Positions 1 to 6,218 of a stretch of 10,849 bases of DNA are shown here, one piece after another. The translations under genes and the position numbers were made by a program. The notes below the pieces were generated by a model. That model did no database searches and was not told the DNA's origin. It saw nothing but the letters and a program-made list of their open reading frames with translations. Within the stretch, counting starts at the first letter, position 1, and every line of letters begins with the position of its first letter. Source of the stretch: Thermodesulfobacteriota bacterium (GTDB lineage: Bacteria; Desulfobacterota; Thermodesulfobacteria; Thermodesulfobacteriales; Thermodesulfatatoraceae); the NCBI GenBank assembly GCA_013154385.1, contig JAADCO010000036.1:1-10849 (forward strand). Direction: 5' to 3'.

Positions 1-843
1 CTGGACGTGCCGGACGGCTTCGAGGAAGACCTGAAGACCAACCGCCAGGCGCGGGTCCAGCTCCTGGTGGACACGAGCAACGCCATCATGGGCTATCTCG
101 TGGCGAGCTACGGAGCCGTGATCGTGGCCGACTACTCGCGCGACCAGCTCTTCGAAAGGCTGGGGCTCACCAAGGAGATGCTCGAACGCCTGCCCCTGAT
201 CTCCCTCAAGGAACGGGTCTTCTTCAACCCCAACCAGGAGGAGAGCTGGTTCACCGCGGTTTCCGAGCTCCTTACGGTGATCACCATGCTCACCATGCTG
301 CTCCCCGCCGCGGCGCTGGTGCGCGAGAAGGAGCGGGGCACCATCGAACAGCTCCTGGTCTCCCCGGTGTCTCCGGTGGAGGTGCTCCTCTCGAAGATCC
401 TCGCCATGAGTCTCGTGATCCTCGTGGGAACCACGATCTCGGTGGGGTTCATCCTGGAGGGCGTCTTTCACATCCCGGTCCGCGGGCATTTGAGCGTCTT
501 CCTCCTGATCACGGCCTTCTACGTGTTCACCGCCTGCGGTTACGGGCTCTTCATCGGGACCCTGGCGCGCAACCTGGCGCAGGTGGGACTCATGACCATC
601 ATCGCCATCGCGCCCATCGTCTTCCTCTCCGGCACCTGGACGCCGCCGGAGGCCATGCCCGTGTGGTTGCGGAGCCTCATGATCTTTTCCCCGCTCTACT
701 ACTACATCCAGACGAGCTACGGGGTGTTCCTCAAGGGCGTGGGCTGGGACTTCCTCCTGCCGCGCATGGCGGGGATGCTCCTCCTCGGCACCGGCGTGCT
801 CCTGGTTTCGAGCTATTTCTTCCGGCGCCGCTTCCTGCCCTAG
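1..843 (+). CDS. ABC-2 type transporter permease, YhhJ-like (5' truncated by window edge)
   Basis: This is the membrane subunit of an ABC exporter of the ABC-2 family; the substrate cannot be told from sequence. The frame is open from base 1. The first possible in-frame start (GTG at 7) lies in the middle of the extracytoplasmic domain, so the true start is upstream; against E. coli YhhJ (about 370 residues) roughly 90 N-terminal residues, including the first membrane helix, are missing. Visible residues 1-80 are the soluble loop. The cytoplasmic coupling motif REKERGTIEQLLVSP is at about 108-122, typical of YhhJ/DrrB-type permeases. Several hydrophobic helices follow, with the conserved FLSGTWTPPEAMP segment near 209-221, and the protein ends in a basic RRRF tail. 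The partner ATPase would be expected upstream. Its TAG stop overlaps the TAG stop of the convergent glk gene. The family call is confident; the specific role is not known. Confidence 0.88.
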   Translation: MDVPDGFEEDLKTNRQARVQLLVDTSNAIMGYLVASYGAVIVADYSRDQLFERLGLTKEMLERLPLISLKERVFFNPNQEESWFTAVSELLTVITMLTMLLPAAALVREKERGTIEQLLVSPVSPVEVLLSKILAMSLVILVGTTISVGFILEGVFHIPVRGHLSVFLLITAFYVFTACGYGLFIGTLARNLAQVGLMTIIAIAPIVFLSGTWTPPEAMPVWLRSLMIFSPLYYYIQTSYGVFLKGVGWDFLLPRMAGMLLLGTGVLLVSSYFFRRRFLP

Positions 844-1784
844 GACGAACGCGCGAAGAGGGCCGCACCCAGGAGCACGGGATGGGGATGGGTCACCACC
901 CAGACCGGAATCTGGGCCAGGAATTCCCGGAAACGCCCCTTGTCGAGGAAGGATTCCCGGAAGAGATCGGAATCCATGAGGGGAAGGAGCTTGGGGGCGA
1001 TACCGCCGCCGATGAAGACCCCGCCGGTGGCGAGACATCTGAGGGCGGAGTTTCCGGCCTCGGCGGCGTAGAGCCGGACGAAGATCTCGAGCGCGCGGCG
1101 GGCGAGCGGCTCACCCTTGAGGCCCGCCTCGCCTATCTCCTTGGCCGAGGAAAAGGCGGGCTCCCGGCGCTCTTCCTGACAAAGGAAGCGATAGATGTTT
1201 TCGATGCCCGGACCGGAGATCACCCTCTCGAGGCTCACGTGCCCGTATTTCTCCTGGAGGTAGAGCCGCAGGCGCCAGGTGGTCTCGTCCAGGGCGAAGA
1301 ACTCGGCGTGCCCTCCCTCGGTGGCCACGGGCACGGGCGAGGCCGCCCGTTTCCGGATGAGGAAGGACTCCCCCAGGCCCGTGCCGGCGGCAAGGATGGC
1401 GATGTTTCCCCCGGCCTCGCGGCGACCGTCCTTGATCTGGACCAGGCTCTCGCGGCGAAGATGGGGCACGGCAAAGGCGAGGGCCTCGAGGTCGTTTAAG
1501 AGGTGCACGCGGGAGACCCCGAGGGCCGAGGCCAGGGAGCGCTCGGAGAAACGCCAGCCCACGTTGACCATGTGGACCCGCCCCCTGAGCACGGTTCCCG
1601 CCACCGCCAGGGAGACGACCTGCGGCGAAACCCCGGTTTCGGCGAGGTAGTGCTTGAGGAGGGCGACGGGACTGCGAAACTCGCGGGTGGCGTAGAGACG
1701 AAAGGCCCGCGGCTTGAGAGGCCCCTCGGGGCGGAAGAGGGCGAGCTGCGTCTTCGTTCCCCCGACGTCCCCGGCAAGGATCAT
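840..1784 (-). CDS. glk: Glucokinase (bacterial Glk family, ATP-dependent)
   Basis: It phosphorylates glucose to glucose-6-phosphate with ATP in the cytoplasm and feeds glycolysis; the next enzyme, Pgi, is encoded at the other end of the window in a separate operon. At 314 residues it matches the usual length (E. coli Glk is 321). Visible motifs are the N-terminal phosphate loop DVGGTKT (6-12), NDLEA with the probable catalytic Asp98 (97-101), GTGLG (134-138), EGGHAEF (156-162), the sugar-binding SGPGIENIYRF (190-200), GGVFIGGGIAPK (254-265) and the C-terminal DKGRFREFLAQIPVWVV block typical of E. coli-type Glk rather than of ROK kinases. Its ATG shares one base with the ompH stop (TAATG), so translation is probably coupled to the envelope genes upstream. 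The 3' end overlaps the permease gene tail to tail. I see no damaged motif. Confidence 0.95.
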   Translation of the reverse strand: MILAGDVGGTKTQLALFRPEGPLKPRAFRLYATREFRSPVALLKHYLAETGVSPQVVSLAVAGTVLRGRVHMVNVGWRFSERSLASALGVSRVHLLNDLEALAFAVPHLRRESLVQIKDGRREAGGNIAILAAGTGLGESFLIRKRAASPVPVATEGGHAEFFALDETTWRLRLYLQEKYGHVSLERVISGPGIENIYRFLCQEERREPAFSSAKEIGEAGLKGEPLARRALEIFVRLYAAEAGNSALRCLATGGVFIGGGIAPKLLPLMDSDLFRESFLDKGRFREFLAQIPVWVVTHPHPVLLGAALFARSS

Positions 1785-2311
1785 TAACGGGCCTGACCTT
1801 TTTTGTATTGGTTGTAGAGCTCCACCACGTGGTCGGTGATGTCTATGGCCGGAGAGGTCCAGTAGATGCCCGGCATGCGCTTCTCGAGGATGAGGTCGTA
1901 GCCCTCCCTCTTGGCCATGTCCTTCACCACCTTCTCGAGATCCTTCATGATGGGCTGGAGGGCCTTCTGCTCGGCCTGCTTCATCTCGAACTGGGCATCT
2001 TCACGCTCGGCCTGATACTCCCGCAGCATCTTCTGGTATTCCCTTTCCTTCTCCTGACGGGCTTCGGGGGAAAGGAGCGGGGCCTTCTTCTCGAGCTCCT
2101 CCTTGAACTTGCGCAGCTCGTCCTCCCGGGCCTTGAGCTTCTTCTGCAAGGTCTCGAACTTTTGCTGAAGCTTGGCCAGGGCCGCTTGGCCGGCTTCGGA
2201 CTTGCGCACCACTTGCTGAAGATCGAGCACCGCTATCTTCACTTCCCCGGCCTGCGCCCCGGAGACCAGCAAAACGAGGAGCAAGACGCCCAAAACCAAA
2301 AACTTGCGCAT
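1784..2311 (-). CDS. OmpH/Skp family periplasmic chaperone
   Basis: Skp/OmpH proteins hold unfolded outer-membrane proteins in the periplasm on their way to the BAM complex. The 175-residue product starts with a clear signal peptide (basic MRK, hydrophobic 4-17, likely cut after AQA at residue 21). Then comes the short beta strand VKIAVLDLQQV (24-34), a long charged coiled coil at about 45-118 that would form the Skp tentacles, and the C-terminal strand YDLILEK (138-144). The closing IDITDHVVELYNQ segment (156-168) is typical of the family. The start is set by AAGGAGG six bases upstream. The gene lies 12 bases after pal, and its stop TAA runs into the glk start. Its place here is unusual: ompH is most often found next to bamA or lpxD. 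Confidence 0.9.
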   Translation of the reverse strand: MRKFLVLGVLLLVLLVSGAQAGEVKIAVLDLQQVVRKSEAGQAALAKLQQKFETLQKKLKAREDELRKFKEELEKKAPLLSPEARQEKEREYQKMLREYQAEREDAQFEMKQAEQKALQPIMKDLEKVVKDMAKREGYDLILEKRMPGIYWTSPAIDITDHVVELYNQYKKGQAR

Positions 2312-2317
2312 GAAAAA

Positions 2318-2323
2318 CCTCCT
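2318..2323 (-). promoter_or_regulatory. Shine-Dalgarno of ompH, touching the pal stop codon
   Basis: On the minus strand the pal TAA is followed at once by AGGAGG and six more bases before the ompH ATG. Ribosomes ending pal translation would stop right on this site, which suggests reinitiation. It confirms both the pal end and the ompH start. Confidence 0.8.
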
Positions 2324-2938
2324 TTATCGGTTAATGACCACCAGATCTACCCGCCGATTGAGGGCCCAGGCGCGTTCGTTGTGCCCCGGGTCCAGAGGAC
2401 GCTCTTCGCCGAAGCTCACGGTGGTGAGGCGTTCCGGATCCACTCCCAGGTTGACCAGATAGCGCTTGACCGCCAGCGCCCGCCGCTCACCCAGGGCCAG
2501 GTTGTACTCGCTCGAACCCCTCTCGTCGCAGTTGCCCTGGAGCTCCACCTTGAGCTCGGGATGATCCAGCAGATAGCGCGCGTTCTCAAGGAGCCTCTTC
2601 TTCATGTCGTCACGGATCTCGAAGGAGTCGAAATCGAAGAAGATGGCCTTCAGGGGCCGCGTGCTGCGACCGTAGATCTCAAGCTCCCGCCGATGGGCCT
2701 CCACCCATTCCTCGCTCGGGGCCTCGAGGGCCTCCTCGCTGAAGGGCGGAAGCTCTCCCGTGCCCTCCGCCTCCGCGGCCTCGGAAGGGGTCATGGCCGA
2801 GGGAGAGACCTGCTCTTCATAGGTGGCGGTCTCCGGCGGGGGGACCGAAGAAGACGGCGCCCCGGTGGGGATCTCCTTCTTGGCACAGGAGGCCAGGAAA
2901 AATAGGGCCAAAATCAGACAAAGTTTCTTCATCTTCAT
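2324..2938 (-). CDS. pal: Peptidoglycan-associated lipoprotein Pal (OmpA-like domain)
   Basis: Pal is an outer-membrane lipoprotein that binds peptidoglycan and works with Tol proteins in envelope constriction. The 204-residue product has a lipoprotein signal with lipobox LASC (15-18; acylated Cys18, followed by Ala, so no inner-membrane retention Asp). A Pro/Ser/Thr/Glu-rich linker follows (about 20-90), then an OmpA-like domain (about 97-204). Diagnostic motifs are FFDFDSFEIRDD (100-111), CDERGSSEYNLALGERRA (137-154) and NRRVDL (194-199). Asp138 and Arg153 have the 15-residue spacing of the diaminopimelate-binding pair known in OmpA-like domains. The first ATG was chosen because AGGAGG lies five bases upstream; a second ATG two codons later is too far from it. 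The gene follows the Cys-cluster gene by nine bases. No tolA, tolB, tolQ or tolR is present in the window. Confidence 0.94.
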   Translation of the reverse strand: MKMKKLCLILALFFLASCAKKEIPTGAPSSSVPPPETATYEEQVSPSAMTPSEAAEAEGTGELPPFSEEALEAPSEEWVEAHRRELEIYGRSTRPLKAIFFDFDSFEIRDDMKKRLLENARYLLDHPELKVELQGNCDERGSSEYNLALGERRALAVKRYLVNLGVDPERLTTVSFGEERPLDPGHNERAWALNRRVDLVVINR

Positions 2939-2943
2939 GCTCT

Positions 2944-2949
2944 CCTCCT
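2944..2949 (-). promoter_or_regulatory. Shine-Dalgarno of pal, overlapping the stop of the upstream gene
   Basis: The minus strand reads TAG-GAGGAGAGC-ATG. The stop codon of the Cys-cluster gene forms part of the AGGAGG site for pal. This fixes the pal start and points to coupled translation. Confidence 0.8.
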
Positions 2950-3520
2950 AAACTCCGTATCCGGTTAGGTCCAATTCCATGAGAAAATCACCCGTCCAGC
3001 TCTCCAAACGATGCCTCAGGAGACGGGTGATCTGATAAAGAAGGGTGAGTTCTTCGTTGAGCACGCGGGTGACCTTGCGCATCTCTTCCTCCGGGACCTT
3101 TTCGTAGTGGCGCACGCAGAAGTAGTCGCGGCACAGCATGGGGCGTGCGAAGATCTTGCACCCAAGCGGCCCCACGAAGAAACACCGCCCCGGCACTTCG
3201 CGCTCTTCGGGAAACTTCACTCCCAGGAGGAGGTTCAGAAGGAGGATGAGCACCGTGCATTCGTTCTCGAGCCCTATCTTGCAACACCCCTTCTTGTCCT
3301 GCACCGTGCAGACGTAGCACTCCCGGAAGGTCCCCGCGGATTCCATGGCCTCGTTGGAGGCCTCCACGGCCTTCTTGTAGCGCTCGAGCAAAGGTGGAAT
3401 CTCTTCGTCCTCAAGGAGGCCTTCACCCCAAACGTCGTAGAGCTCTTGGGCCACCTTGATCTTCTCCTCGATGAGACGGGTGGGATCCGGCCTCTCCAGA
3501 CGTAGGACTCGCATGTGCAC
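2948..3520 (-). CDS. YkgJ-like cysteine-cluster protein, function unknown
   Basis: This is a cytoplasmic protein of about 190 residues with no signal peptide and no convincing membrane helix. It carries nine cysteines (68, 71, 79, 80, 88, 113, 121, 130, 135) in the arrangement C-x2-C-x7-CC-x7-C ... C-x7-C-x8-C-x4-C. The segment GCKIFARPMLCRDYFC (120-135) matches the closing part of the YkgJ/CxxCxxCC family, which is proposed to bind zinc or an iron-sulfur cluster; no enzyme activity is established for it. The N- and C-terminal thirds are helical and charged. Start: GTG at 3520 has a weak AGATGG site six bases upstream, while the ATG at 3514 (two codons later) is 12 bases from it; either is possible. 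It is the first gene of the operon with pal, ompH and glk and is divergent from yicC. The family link is fairly sure, the role is not. Confidence 0.72.
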   Translation of the reverse strand: MHMRVLRLERPDPTRLIEEKIKVAQELYDVWGEGLLEDEEIPPLLERYKKAVEASNEAMESAGTFRECYVCTVQDKKGCCKIGLENECTVLILLLNLLLGVKFPEEREVPGRCFFVGPLGCKIFARPMLCRDYFCVRHYEKVPEEEMRKVTRVLNEELTLLYQITRLLRHRLESWTGDFLMELDLTGYGV

Positions 3521-3569
3521 TTTTTACCATCTAAACTGGCAGGGAAAAAGGCTTTATCAGGAGGAGAAA
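3521..3569. other. Divergent intergenic spacer between Cys-cluster gene and yicC
   Basis: These 49 bases separate two divergent genes and must carry, or lie next to, the promoters of both. I see no good -35/-10 pair on either strand; the yicC ribosome binding site occupies the right end. The promoters may extend into the coding starts. Confidence 0.4.
3559..3564 (+). promoter_or_regulatory. Shine-Dalgarno of yicC (decides start)
   Basis: AGGAGG followed by AGAAA and ATG at 3570. It rules out the 38-residue longer reading that begins at 3456 inside the divergent gene. Confidence 0.85.
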
Positions 3570-4451
3570 ATGGCCCTCAAGAGCATGACCGGATTCGGCC
3601 GCGCGGAAGAGAATTGGGAAACCTGGAGCCTCAAGGTGGAGGTAAAGAGCCTCAACCATCGCTTCCTCGAGATCATCCCCCGCCTCCCCAAGCGCTATCA
3701 AGCCCTGGAGGAGAAAGTCCGGCGGGAGATAAGGGAGCGCTTTGCCCGGGGGAGGTTCGAGGTCCTCGTGCAGATAAGCGGCACCCCGCCGCAGGTGGCG
3801 GCGCTGAACCTCAATCAGGATCTCGCCGAGGAGTATCTCCGCGCGCTCCGCTACTTGAAAACGCTCTTCCATCTGCCCGGGGAAGTGGAGGTGACCGACC
3901 TCCTGCGGATGAGAGAGGTCTTCACCCACGTGGAGACCGAGGAAGACCTCGAAAAGCTCTGGCAGGAGATGGGGCCGGTCTTCGAGAGGGCCCTGGAGGA
4001 CCTGGCGGAGATGCGCGCCCGGGAAGGCGCCTTCCTCGAGGAGGTGCTAAAAGAACACCTTCACAAGGTCGAGACCCTGGTCGAGGAGATCGAAAGGCTC
4101 AAGGAGCCCGTCTTCGAAGCGGCCAAGGCCCGCCTGGAAGAGCGCGTGAAAAAGCTCCTCCAGGACCAGGAAGTTGATCCGCTGCGGTTGCACCAGGAAA
4201 TAGTGTTCCTTGCGGACAAGACCGACTTCACCGAAGAGCTGGACCGACTCAAGAGTCACCTGGCACAATTCCGAAAAACACTTCAGGAAGAAGGGCCCGT
4301 GGGAAGAAAACTCGATTTCCTGTTGCAAGAAATGTTCCGCGAGATAAACACCCTTTCCAACAAGGCGGGGTCTGCCGAGATATCCCATCTCGCGGTAGAA
4401 ATCAAGTGCACCCTCGAAAAAATGCGAGAACAAGTACAAAACATCGAGTAA
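3570..4451 (+). CDS. yicC: YicC family endoribonuclease
   Basis: YicC proteins are single-strand-preferring endoribonucleases; E. coli YicC has been linked to decay of the small RNA RyhB. The 293-residue product is close to the usual length (E. coli 287). The N-terminal YicC domain starts with the hallmark MTGFGRAE (6-13) and SLNHRFLEI (27-35). The middle part (about 120-200) is a charged, mostly helical region. The C-terminal domain (DUF1732) has H-QE-----DK-D--EE--RL-SH (208-230) and GRKLDFLLQEMFREINTLSN (245-264), then AGSAEIS---VEIK at 266-279 and a MREQVQNIE end. The acidic and basic conserved residues look complete. The yicC-remA-gmk order is conserved in Bacillus and others. It may be co-transcribed into remA, although a separate promoter lies between them. 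Confidence 0.95.
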   Translation: MALKSMTGFGRAEENWETWSLKVEVKSLNHRFLEIIPRLPKRYQALEEKVRREIRERFARGRFEVLVQISGTPPQVAALNLNQDLAEEYLRALRYLKTLFHLPGEVEVTDLLRMREVFTHVETEEDLEKLWQEMGPVFERALEDLAEMRAREGAFLEEVLKEHLHKVETLVEEIERLKEPVFEAAKARLEERVKKLLQDQEVDPLRLHQEIVFLADKTDFTEELDRLKSHLAQFRKTLQEEGPVGRKLDFLLQEMFREINTLSNKAGSAEISHLAVEIKCTLEKMREQVQNIE

Positions 4452-4466
4452 TTTTGTTACTTTGTT

Positions 4467-4489
4467 CACACGTTGACGAGAAAGGTGTG
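4467..4489. repeat. Short inverted repeat enclosing the -35 box upstream of remA
   Basis: CACAC (4467-4471) and GTGTG (4485-4489) form perfect 5-base arms around TTGACG, with 13 bases between them. The placement would suit an operator, but arms this short can arise by chance. As a hairpin it would be weak and is not followed by a T run, so it does not look like a terminator for yicC. Confidence 0.3.
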
Positions 4490-4501
4490 TTTGGGTATTA
4501 T
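4473..4501 (+). promoter_or_regulatory. Sigma70-type promoter for remA-gmk-rlmB-waaA
   Basis: -35 TTGACG (4473-4478), a 17-base spacer and -10 TATTAT (4496-4501): one mismatch to consensus in each box and optimal spacing. Transcription would start near 4508, giving a leader of about 30 bases before the remA ATG at 4538. It sits in the 86-base gap after yicC, one of the few AT-rich patches in the window. Confidence 0.7.
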
Positions 4502-4523
4502 CTCCGCGAATAATAAAACTATC

Positions 4524-4528
4524 GGAGG
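4524..4528 (+). promoter_or_regulatory. Shine-Dalgarno of remA
   Basis: GGAGG, nine bases before ATG at 4538. The spacing is slightly long; a second purine patch, AAGGG, lies at 4531-4535. No other in-frame ATG fits the known N-terminus of the family. Confidence 0.6.
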
Positions 4529-4537
4529 CCAAGGGTA

Positions 4538-4873
4538 ATGAGTTGTAAATGCCGTTTACTCAACATTGGCTTTGGCAACTCAGTAGTTGCCGAACGTATC
4601 ATCGCCATTGTCAATCCCAATTCCGCCCCGATGAAGCGGTTGCGCGAAGAGGCGAGGGAAGCGAAGAGGCTCATTGACGCGACGCAGGGGCGCCGGACGC
4701 GGTCCATCATCATCACCGACAGCAACCACGTCATCCTTTCGGCCATTCAGGCGGAAACCATCTCTCAGCGTTTGGCTACGGATCTCATCAAGGCCTACGG
4801 GGAGAGCAACGAAGAGGGTTGCCCCGAGGTCCAGGAAGAAAAGAGCAGCAAACGCAAAGAAAAAGCCGCCTGA
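4538..4873 (+). CDS. remA: RemA-like DNA-binding regulator (DUF370 family)
   Basis: In Bacillus subtilis RemA is a ring-forming DNA-binding protein that activates biofilm-matrix and osmoprotection genes; its role in diderms is largely unknown. The 111-residue product contains the whole family core: LLNIGFGN (7-14), IVNPNSAPMKRL (24-35), LIDATQGRRTRSIII (45-59) with the Arg-rich turn implicated in DNA contact, and DSNHVILSAIQAETISQRL (61-79). Two parts are unlike the short Bacillus protein: an N-terminus with two cysteines (MSCKC) and an extra charged tail of about 25 residues (87-111, Glu/Lys/Ser rich with one Cys). The neighbours match the classical order yicC-remA-gmk. Its stop shares one base with the gmk start (TGATG). 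Family assignment is firm; target genes cannot be read from here. Confidence 0.93.
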   Translation: MSCKCRLLNIGFGNSVVAERIIAIVNPNSAPMKRLREEAREAKRLIDATQGRRTRSIIITDSNHVILSAIQAETISQRLATDLIKAYGESNEEGCPEVQEEKSSKRKEKAA

Positions 4874-5475
4874 TGCCGCGTCGTGGGCTCGTCTTGGTGG
4901 TCTCGGCCCCCTCGGGGGCCGGGAAAACTACCCTCTGTAAACGTCTTCTCCAGGAAGATCCGGAAATCGCCTTCTCCGTTTCTTACACCACTCGCCCCCC
5001 CAGACCCAACGAACGCCACGGACACGACTATTTCTTCGTTGACCGTGAAACCTTCGAGAGGATGATCGCCGAAGACGACTTCCTCGAATGGGCCGAGGTG
5101 TACGGAAACCTCTACGGCACTTCCAAGAGCCAGGTGCTCAAGCGCCTCGAAGAGGGCCGTGACGTGCTGCTCGACATAGACGTCCAGGGGGCCTTTCAGG
5201 TGCGGCAAAAGCTCGGGCGGGAGGCCGTCCTCGTCTTCATCCTTCCCCCCAGCCTGGAGGAGCTCGAGCGACGCCTCCGAAGCCGCGAGACCGAAGACGA
5301 AGAGACCATCAGGAGACGCCTTTCCGTGGCCCGCAAGGAGATCGAACGGGCCAAGGACTTCGATTATCTCGTGCTCAACGACGACCTGGAAGAAGCCTAC
5401 CAGACCCTGCGCGCCATCCTGCGGGCGGAGAGACAGCGGCCCTTCAGACGCCCGGACCTGCTCGAGAGGTTCTGA
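4873..5475 (+). CDS. gmk: Guanylate kinase
   Basis: It converts GMP and ATP to GDP and ADP in the cytoplasm, an essential step of GTP (and any ppGpp) supply. The 200-residue product has the usual length. Visible are the P-loop APSGAGKTT (12-20), the GMP-binding SYTTRPPRPNE (37-47), GHDYFFV (50-56), EWAEVYGNLYGTS (72-84), the DIDVQGA motif (101-107) and the lid region with SRETEDEETIRRRL (137-150), all as in the Gmk family. The start is the ATG that overlaps the remA stop. A longer reading from 4819 would lie inside remA and adds nothing conserved. There is no strong Shine-Dalgarno, so translation is probably coupled to remA. Its end overlaps rlmB by one base. Confidence 0.96.
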   Translation: MPRRGLVLVVSAPSGAGKTTLCKRLLQEDPEIAFSVSYTTRPPRPNERHGHDYFFVDRETFERMIAEDDFLEWAEVYGNLYGTSKSQVLKRLEEGRDVLLDIDVQGAFQVRQKLGREAVLVFILPPSLEELERRLRSRETEDEETIRRRLSVARKEIERAKDFDYLVLNDDLEEAYQTLRAILRAERQRPFRRPDLLERF

Positions 5476-6218
5476 TGGCCGAGATCATCTGGGGCATCAA
5501 CCCCGTCCTCGAAGTCCTCAAGAGCGACCCGCAGCGGCTGGAAGAGATCGTCATCACCAAGGGCGAGCTTCGCGGGCGCCTCTATCAGGTCCTCGAGAAG
5601 GCCAAGAAGGCCGGCGTTCCGGTCAAGATACGGGAGAAGTTGCCCGAGCACGAGCTCCCTCCCCAGGCCCGCACGCAGGGGGTGATCGCCTATCTCAAGG
5701 GCTTTGACTACGCCTCTCTCGATGAGCTCCTCGCGCGGGCCAAGGAGCGGGAGGAACCCGCGCTTCTCGTGGCGGTGGACGGGATCACCGACCCGCAGAA
5801 CCTGGGCTCCCTCATCCGCAGCAGCGAAGCCGCCGGGGCCCACGGCCTCATCATCCCCAAGAAGAGAGCGGCTTCCATCACCGGCACGGTGATCAAGGCC
5901 TCCGCCGGCGCCATCGCCCATCTGCCCATCTGCCGCGTGACCAACCTGGGACGCACGCTGGAGGAGCTGAAAGAACGCGGCCTCTGGATCGCCGGACTCG
6001 ACGCCCGCGCCGAGAGCAACATCTATCAGCTCGACCTCACCCTCCCCCTGGTCTGGGTGATCGGCAGCGAAGATCGGGGTTTGCGCCCGAACATCCGAGA
6101 AAAATGTGATTTTTTGGCGGCCATCCCCATGCGCGGGCGCATAGACTCCCTGAACGCCGCGGTGGCCGGGGCCATCGCCCTTTTCGAAACCCTGAGACAG
6201 CGCTTCTGGAGCCGATGA
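5475..6218 (+). CDS. rlmB: 23S rRNA (guanosine-2'-O-)-methyltransferase RlmB (SpoU/TrmH family)
   Basis: This is a SPOUT methyltransferase that uses S-adenosylmethionine to methylate a ribose 2'-OH; RlmB modifies G2251 of 23S rRNA in the peptidyl-transferase region. Of 247 residues, about 1-75 form the substrate-binding domain (IIWGINPVLEVL at 4-15, ending with RTQGVIAYL at 66-74) and about 95-247 the knotted catalytic domain. Motif 1 is DPQNLGSLIRSSEAAGAHG (106-124, with Asn109 and Arg115), motif 2 VIGSEDRGLRP (195-205) and motif 3 IPMRGRIDSLNAAVAGAIAL (217-236). The LPICRVTNLGRTL block (150-162) closely resembles E. coli RlmB, which is why I prefer it to other TrmH-family members. A GAGG five bases upstream supports the ATG, which overlaps the gmk stop (TGATG). 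The exact target nucleotide is inferred. Confidence 0.88.
   Translation: MAEIIWGINPVLEVLKSDPQRLEEIVITKGELRGRLYQVLEKAKKAGVPVKIREKLPEHELPPQARTQGVIAYLKGFDYASLDELLARAKEREEPALLVAVDGITDPQNLGSLIRSSEAAGAHGLIIPKKRAASITGTVIKASAGAIAHLPICRVTNLGRTLEELKERGLWIAGLDARAESNIYQLDLTLPLVWVIGSEDRGLRPNIREKCDFLAAIPMRGRIDSLNAAVAGAIALFETLRQRFWSR

Noticed and set aside
663..1499. Plus-strand open frame (278 codons) across the permease end and opposite glk
   Set aside because: No recognisable domain; it is Gly/Glu/Pro-rich shadow sequence running through two well-supported genes.
1808..2905. Long plus-strand open frame (365 codons) opposite ompH and pal
   Set aside because: It is antisense to two genes with clear family motifs and clean ribosome sites. 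Its translation is low-complexity Leu/Gly/His/Arg sequence typical of the reverse frame of charged GC-rich genes.
3456..3569. 38-residue N-terminal extension of yicC
   Set aside because: AGGAGG at 3559-3564 and the conserved MTGFGRAE near the N-terminus place the start at 3570; the extension lies in the divergent gene.
4452..4537. Intrinsic terminator after yicC
   Set aside because: Only a 5-base stem with a 13-base loop is present and no T run follows the right arm; the segment reads better as a promoter.
4819..4872. 18-residue extension of gmk inside remA
   Set aside because: The P-loop sits at the usual distance from the ATG at 4873, and the TGATG junction matches the next junction in the operon.
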